Part shown: piece after piece, positions 59,405-64,000 of the stretch
How the letters are laid out: every line of letters starts with the position of its first letter
Position numbering within the stretch: the first letter of the stretch is position 1
Notes under the pieces: generated by a model
Databases searched by the model: none
Seen by the model: the letters and a program-made list of their open reading frames with translations, nothing else
What the model was told of the DNA's origin: nothing
Translations under genes and position numbers: made by a program
NCBI GenBank assembly: GCA_007922305.1
Contig: ML677365.1
Location: 12,324,533 to 12,388,532, forward strand
Length of the DNA stretch: 64,000 nucleotides
Origin: Dermatemys mawii
Lineage: Eukaryota; Chordata; Testudines; Dermatemydidae
Direction: 5' to 3'

Positions 59405-59897
59405 CTCTCCAACTCCATGCCTTTAGTTGTCACCTACCACCCCATAATGCCCTATGGGGCATTATCGAACAACTATAGCCAGTACTCAATGGGAACCCCA
59501 TCCTGAAAGAAATCTTTCCTGATCCCCCTCTTCTGGTCTTCAACAACCTTGGAACTTCATCATCAGAAGCAAGCTGCCCACATACCAAGGCACACCAACT
59601 CAAAGCAGCACCAGACCCTGCCAGAACAAGAGATGTGAAACCTGATGACATATCTCCACTCCTTCAATGATCAATACCTCCCACAATGCACCTTTCAAGG
59701 GGCGTGTATAGAACCCATTGATATCACATGTGTTGTACCTCATCCAGTGCACCAAATGTCCCATAGCAACTATGTGGGTTAAACCAGACAATCACTATAC
59801 TATTGAATGAACATACATAGGAAAATGATAACAGACAAAAACATCATATCACCTGTGGGTGAACACTTTTCACAAAATGACCACTTTTCACAAAACA
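59405..59897 (+). mobile_element. 5' part of the same Penelope-like family, inverted (plus orientation)
   Basis: The plus strand reads TGGGAACCCCATCCTGAAAG, CCACACCAACTCAAAGCAGC-like wording, TGTACCTCATCCAGTGCACC, CAACTATGTGGGTTAAACCA and a NIHRKMITDKN then SPVGEHFSQ translation, i.e. the linker and GIY-YIG nuclease up to its Glu. It ends at the same element position where the neighbouring minus-strand part begins, so the two halves face each other. Stops interrupt the frame. Confidence 0.7.
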
Positions 59898-60470
59898 ACC
59901 CATCCAACACCCCGCCCCGCTCCTTGTCCCCTGACCACCCCCTCCAGAGATCCCCTGACCCTAACCACCCTCCATCTAAGTCCACCTGATCCTTGTCCCC
60001 TGACCAACCCCATCCGAGACCCCCCACCCTAACTCCCCCCAAGGACCCCACCCAACCTCCCCTGCACCCTGTCCCCTGACTGCCCCAACCCCTATCCACA
60101 CTCCCACCCCCTGAAAACCCTCCCATGCCCTATCCAACACCTGCCCCTGTTCCCAGTCCCCTGAATGCCCCCCAGAACCTCTGCCTCATCCAACTTCCCC
60201 CTGCTCCCTGTCCCCTGACCACCACTCTGGGACTCCCTGTCCCTCATCCAACTCTCTGGCCTCACCCTTCCCCTTACCATGCTGCTCAGAGCAGCATGTC
60301 TGACAGATGCATGGAACTAGACACACTGCTCCACAGGAGAGCTCAGCCCCGCCCCTCAAAGTGTTGCCCGTGCAGTGGCGTGTGCTCCAGAGGAGAGGGA
60401 AGGTGGGAGAGGGGCCGGGGGGAGCCTCCCCAGCTAGGAGCTCAGGGGCCACAGTTTGCCCACTCCTATC
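59898..60470 (+). mobile_element. Third hAT copy with C-rich minisatellite, left-truncated
   Basis: C-rich units (CCTTGTCCCCTGACCACCCC, CTAACCACC) run from 59898 to about 60250, then unique sequence and the right end GGGGCCACAGTTTGCCCACT, the terminal type of the 51.97-kb element. The left TIR is missing; the array abuts the Penelope-like fragment directly. The frames at 60125-60551 are composition artefacts. Confidence 0.65.
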
Positions 60471-61651
60471 TTCGGGGAACATGAAGCTTTTCATTTGCTG
60501 TGGCTCATGCAGTACAAGGAACTCCCTCAGGCTACTGCTTAAGTGGTCCACAGTCCTGAATCATCCACGCTTAAGAAACTAAACTCAGCAGCAGCTGTTT
60601 CTTGCGCCTCCACCACACTCTTCTCTGATCTACACTTTTCTTCAGGAACGTGCATGGTTATATACATTTGAGATGGAGATATGGGTGCTGCAGTAGCTGC
60701 CAGGTGACCTGCACTCTGATGAACTAGATGAGGCATCTACTCACCACTCACATCCTCATTGGGGCCGGAAGGCTCACCATGAACATTTGTCCCTATGCAT
60801 CTCAGGAGAGCTCCTTCCTACTTAGATAGAAAAGCTTCCTTTGCTTTCTCTTTTTCTGAATGCTGACTCAGAGGAATGTTTTCTTCTTTCACTCATGACT
60901 GCTGTTCTGTGCCAGCTATAGTGGCTCACAACACTCAGCTGAAGAGAACAATAAGCAGGCTGGTAGCAGGTCCTGAGTAAGGGAAGATATCAGCATCTTA
61001 AGGGCCTAACTGGTGCCTGCTGCTTCAGTTGACTGCTGTTCTCCTCAAGTGAGTTCAGGGAAGTAGCAGGAAACAGGAAGGTCGCTAAGAAGCTGATGTT
61101 AATCGGGCCAGGCTCTTGGGGGTGCTAGAGAGGTACATAAGAGGCTCCTCCTCCTCCTCTCTCCCTGCAGCTCCTGCTGCTTTCTGTTATTCCCTCTCAC
61201 CTTTTCTCCTGCCTGCCTATTATGTCTCTTGTGCCCTCCTTCCTCCAGCACAGCACTCTACCATCTCTGTGCATTGAGACAGAGAGAATACATATGCACC
61301 AGCAGCAGATACAATTTTCTACAGTCTGGGTCCTAGTGCCCACAGTCTGGAACTTGAACCAGCCACCTCAGTTCACCTCATGGTAATGCCAGCCCTGGGG
61401 AAAATTGTTTGAGCAATGACCATAAGACATTACTAGTGATTCTGAACAACAGATATCAAACTTGTGGACAGGGACAGGTATGTCCTAGGAGAGCCATTTT
61501 CTCAGCAGTTAGTTACTTTAGTTATTGGTAATATAACTGTGGACAAATTACAGTAATAATCTTCAAAGAACTTCTGTACCAGATTACACTTCACATTAAG
61601 CAACATCAATATGAAAATTCAGTGATACTTTATTTTAAACAAATTCCATAC
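60471..61651. other. RIMS2 intron downstream of the zinc-finger exon
   Basis: Moderately GC-rich near 61100-61220, with a CTCCTCCTCCTCCT run near 61147. No gene. Ends at the donor gtatgg (61651). Confidence 0.55.
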
Positions 61652-61862
61652 CTTATTTGAGCGTAAAGACACTCTTCCTCCACAACGTGCACAGAATTTA
61701 GTTTGGCAATATGAACAGTTATGGCCACAGCCATCAGCAAATTTTGTTTTGTGGCAGATACCACAGGTGGGGGCATCACTCTTCTGCTCCTGCTGCTGCT
61801 GTGATTCTTCACCCATCTTCTTCACCTGCTCCTTATACATTTCAAATTGTTGATGCAATTTC
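61652..61862 (-). CDS. RIMS2: RIMS2 exon: helix a1 and first part of the RIM zinc finger
   Basis: RIM2 is a presynaptic active-zone scaffold. Its N-terminal helix plus zinc finger binds Rab3 on vesicles and the Munc13 C2A domain, coupling docking to priming. The exon is 211 nt: one base finishing a codon, then 70 codons. Visible in order are a charged helix (KLHQQFEMYKEQVKKM), a Gln-rich spacer, and a Cys-rich finger with CGIC, CGHNC, CSYC and FCARC, ending in SLRSNK. The acceptor is ttcttctgcag and the donor is AAG|gtatgg; the reading frame runs into the intron and soon stops. RIM2 is preferred over RIM1 because MYKEQVKKMGEES, the short QQQQEQK spacer and SNK match RIM2 as I remember it. The fourth Cys pair is not here but on the exon at 13.9-14.2 kb, which is in phase (phase 0 junction). 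Confidence 0.95.
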
Positions 61863-62940
61863 CTGCAGAAGAAAACAGATTAATGAAAAGTTGTTTTATT
61901 CAGATTCATGCATAAATCTGTTCATTTTCAAAACAAATTTACATAAGAAGTACCACAGTAAAGAGAAATCTGAAAAAACTTAATTGATTGCATACACTTA
62001 CTTCATATGTTACATGAAGTTCTACCTTTTATCTTCCATTTTAACAGGGTGAAAAATAAGGGGCTTACGCTGACTCTCAGCTGTGATCATACACAAAGCA
62101 TATACACAGTAAGTCCAGCTACTATAAAGGGGACTTCACTAATTAATTAATGCTCCTCTAGTGTGGCAGACATAGCAATGAGACATCCTGACAGTGAAAT
62201 CAGAAAGATAGGGCTAGCTGTTAACAAACCAATAATTACTATGTAAAAGAAAGTCTGGTTTGATTCTTCGAGGTGCCCTTTTCCCTATTTTCACCATTCA
62301 TAACTTAATATGCCTGTATTATTTACCTTGCTTTTCCCACTACTGAGATACAGATAAATTATTCTCAAATGTTTTAATGAGCACATGCTTTTCAAACATA
62401 GCATCCAAGTATTGTGCAGCTCCATACATAACATTTCTTACCAGTGAGGAGTTATCATTATCTCAGTGTTGGCAACTCTCACTATTTTATTTGGAGTTTT
62501 GTGATGGGTATTTTTTCTTAAAGCCTCAGCTACTGGAATCATAAGATTACAGGAGAATCTCAGCTTTAATGTTAAAAAAATTAAGTCTCTAGTCCTAAGA
62601 GTTCCTGAAGAAAGTTGAAAACCTGACTTGAGCATACCAATAGGCTTAGAAATTAGATAGCAAATAAAAAGAATTACACATCTTCTTATTATTAATTCTC
62701 ATCATTTTAAGGGGCCTGACTCATGATTTTTTAATGTTAGCAAAATTATCACTTATTGCCCCTTCAGTGTGCCCTGGAACAGTGGGAAGGGCACAGAGAG
62801 AGACATCAGACTATCCCTTATACCTTTCAGAAATGGAGCTTGGAAATAGACTGAGGTGACTGGGGAATGTGAAGACATTACTACAAGCTAAAGAGAGTCA
62901 GGTTGCTGTCCCCACTCTGCTCCTCATCCCCCTGCATTCT
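61863..62940. other. RIMS2 intron upstream of the zinc-finger exon
   Basis: Contains the acceptor tract ttctgtttt-type pyrimidine stretch and AG at 61863-61864 for the exon on the minus strand. No repeat recognised. Confidence 0.55.
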
Positions 62941-63235
62941 TAAGAACATAAGAATGGCCATCCTGGGTCAGACCAAATGTCCATCCAGCCCAGTATCCTG
63001 TGTACTGACAGTGGCCAATGCCAGGTGTCCCGGAGTGAGTGAACCTAACAGGTAATGATCAAGTGATCTCTCGCCTGCCATCCATTACCACCCTCTGACA
63101 AACAGAGGCTAGGGACACCATTCCTTTCCCAGCCTGGCTAATAGCCATTAATGGACTTAACCTCCATGAATTTATCCAGTTCTCTTTTAAACTCTGTAAT
63201 AGCCCTAGCCTTCACAGCCTCCTCAGGCATTTCAT
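62941..63235 (-). mobile_element. CR1 3'-end fragment, minus orientation
   Basis: Begins TAAGAACATAAGAATGGCCA, then GGTCAGACCAAATGTCCATC, GGCTAGGGACACCATTCC and CCTCCATGAATTTATCCAGT, the reverse complement of the CR1 3' UTR. 5'-truncated near 63235. Confidence 0.9.
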
Positions 63236-64000
63236 GTCAGGCTATCTCCTTCATTATCCCTTCACTCCCTGGTGACGAGCAGAAGCTGCACTGAGTGCAC
63301 TGCTCTCAGTGCTGGTACTCTCTGTGCTGGCTGGTGGCACCACAGCCACCTCCAACAGACAGAAGCAGTAATTTCAGGAAGATTCTTATTCATTCTCTGA
63401 ACCCCGCTGGGAGGAGCAAACGAGACACAATAGCTTATATCATCCCCTCCTTTGGAAAATCTGCAGCAGAGGATAAGTTATTATGAAAATGCTATGGAAT
63501 CAATGATACGGAATTCCCAGAACATCCTTTTTGGAGTCATTTTGATCATGGTTCTGAGAAGGTAAAAAGAAGCATACTGCTAAAAAACGTATATGTCAGA
63601 AGATATGCTAAGAAATCCCAGATAAAGTCTGTGACTCGCTAGCCATGCGTGAGAATGACCTGCTCCACTTCACTGCTTCCTTCTACATGGCAATATGTTC
63701 GCTCAAGAACTCTCTGATGTAGACATAGGAAGCACACAGCAGGAGATAATGATCAGGCTGTCATCATTAACTCCCACTGGAATTTCTGATGAAAACATGG
63801 CAGATTTGCTAGCAGCTGAAGCAAAAGCCACAAACATTGGAAATTTGAGGTGCCTCCCTCATATCCTAGGCTTGAGAAGGCTAACCAGACTAAGAAACAA
63901 TGACACCTGTTAAAGAGCGAATGTGCAGTGTGTGACTACAGTCTTTAAAAAGGTGCCAACTCTAATAGTTTGGCCATGTTACTAGTATGAGCACTATCTA
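63236..64000. other. Unassigned sequence at the window end
   Basis: Two short plus-strand frames (63295-63486 and 63695-63913; the second with DVDIGSTQQEIMIRLSSLTP and a NMADLLAAEAKA helix-like stretch) lie in the antisense direction to RIMS2. Composition is more balanced than in the flanking intron. It could be a transposon or processed-pseudogene remnant, but I recognise no family. Confidence 0.35.

Larger units (their letters stand above)
14217..61651 (-). other. RIMS2: RIMS2 intron of 47,435 bp (phase 0)
   Basis: The intron runs from donor gtatgg at 61651 to acceptor acag at 14217 and separates the two zinc-finger exons. It carries most of the repeats listed here, in both orientations. 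I recognised no further RIM2 exon inside it; a very short alternative exon could be missed by eye. Confidence 0.85.

Overview
The window looks like nuclear DNA of a turtle (Testudines). There are no bacterial-style genes. The sequence is AT-rich intron crowded with decayed transposable elements of kinds that co-occur in turtle genomes: CR1 LINEs, Penelope-like elements with GIY-YIG endonucleases, DIRS-like and gypsy-like retroelements, hAT and Tc1/mariner-type non-autonomous elements, and ERV solo LTRs. The turtle assignment rests on recognition from memory, not on a database search.

One host gene is supported, on the minus strand: RIMS2, the presynaptic active-zone scaffold RIM2. Two exons are visible. 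The upstream exon (61652-61862) encodes helix a1 and the first part of the zinc finger. The downstream exon (13906-14216) encodes the last Cys pair of the finger, the Rab3-binding SGAWFY motif and the start of the linker. Both have proper acceptor and donor sites, and they join in frame. The intron between them is 47,435 bp. Bases 1-13905 and 61863-64000 are flanking introns of the same gene, so nearly everything else in the window is intronic.

Layout along the plus strand. 0.8-2.2 kb: a hAT element with a perfect 8-bp target duplication, then a G-rich minisatellite repeat. 4.2-6.4 kb: an internally deleted endogenous retrovirus with a 5-bp duplication. 7.7-9.9 kb: a CR1 LINE holding an apparent 23-bp in-place inversion, then a hAT end. 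11.8 kb: a small inverted repeat. 12.5-13.2 kb: solo LTR copy 1. 13.9-14.2 kb: RIMS2 exon. 16.4-16.8 kb: hAT element. 17.5-19.1 kb: Tc1/mariner-like element containing solo LTR copy 2. 22.9-26.3 kb: degenerate jockey-like LINE interrupted by CR1. 27.0-31.1 kb: decayed gypsy-like element (minus) interrupted by a Tc1/mariner-like element. 31.1-32.2 kb: LTR-like repeat. 33.4-34.1 kb: CR1 tail. 39.8-45.4 kb: DIRS-like fragments, fold-back modules and two colliding CR1 copies. 47.3-49.7 kb: unresolved repeats. 52 kb: hAT with minisatellite. 53.5-54.9 kb: Penelope-like copy with a 380-codon open frame and a 14-bp target duplication. 56.0-56.8 kb: solo LTR of another ERV family. 59.0-60.5 kb: rearranged Penelope-like copy and a third minisatellite hAT. 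61.7-61.9 kb: RIMS2 exon. 62.9-63.2 kb: CR1 tail.

I found no convincing new protein-coding system. The main interest is structural: nesting order, target duplications, apparent inversions, fold-back modules and G-rich arrays inside a very large intron that splits a zinc finger.
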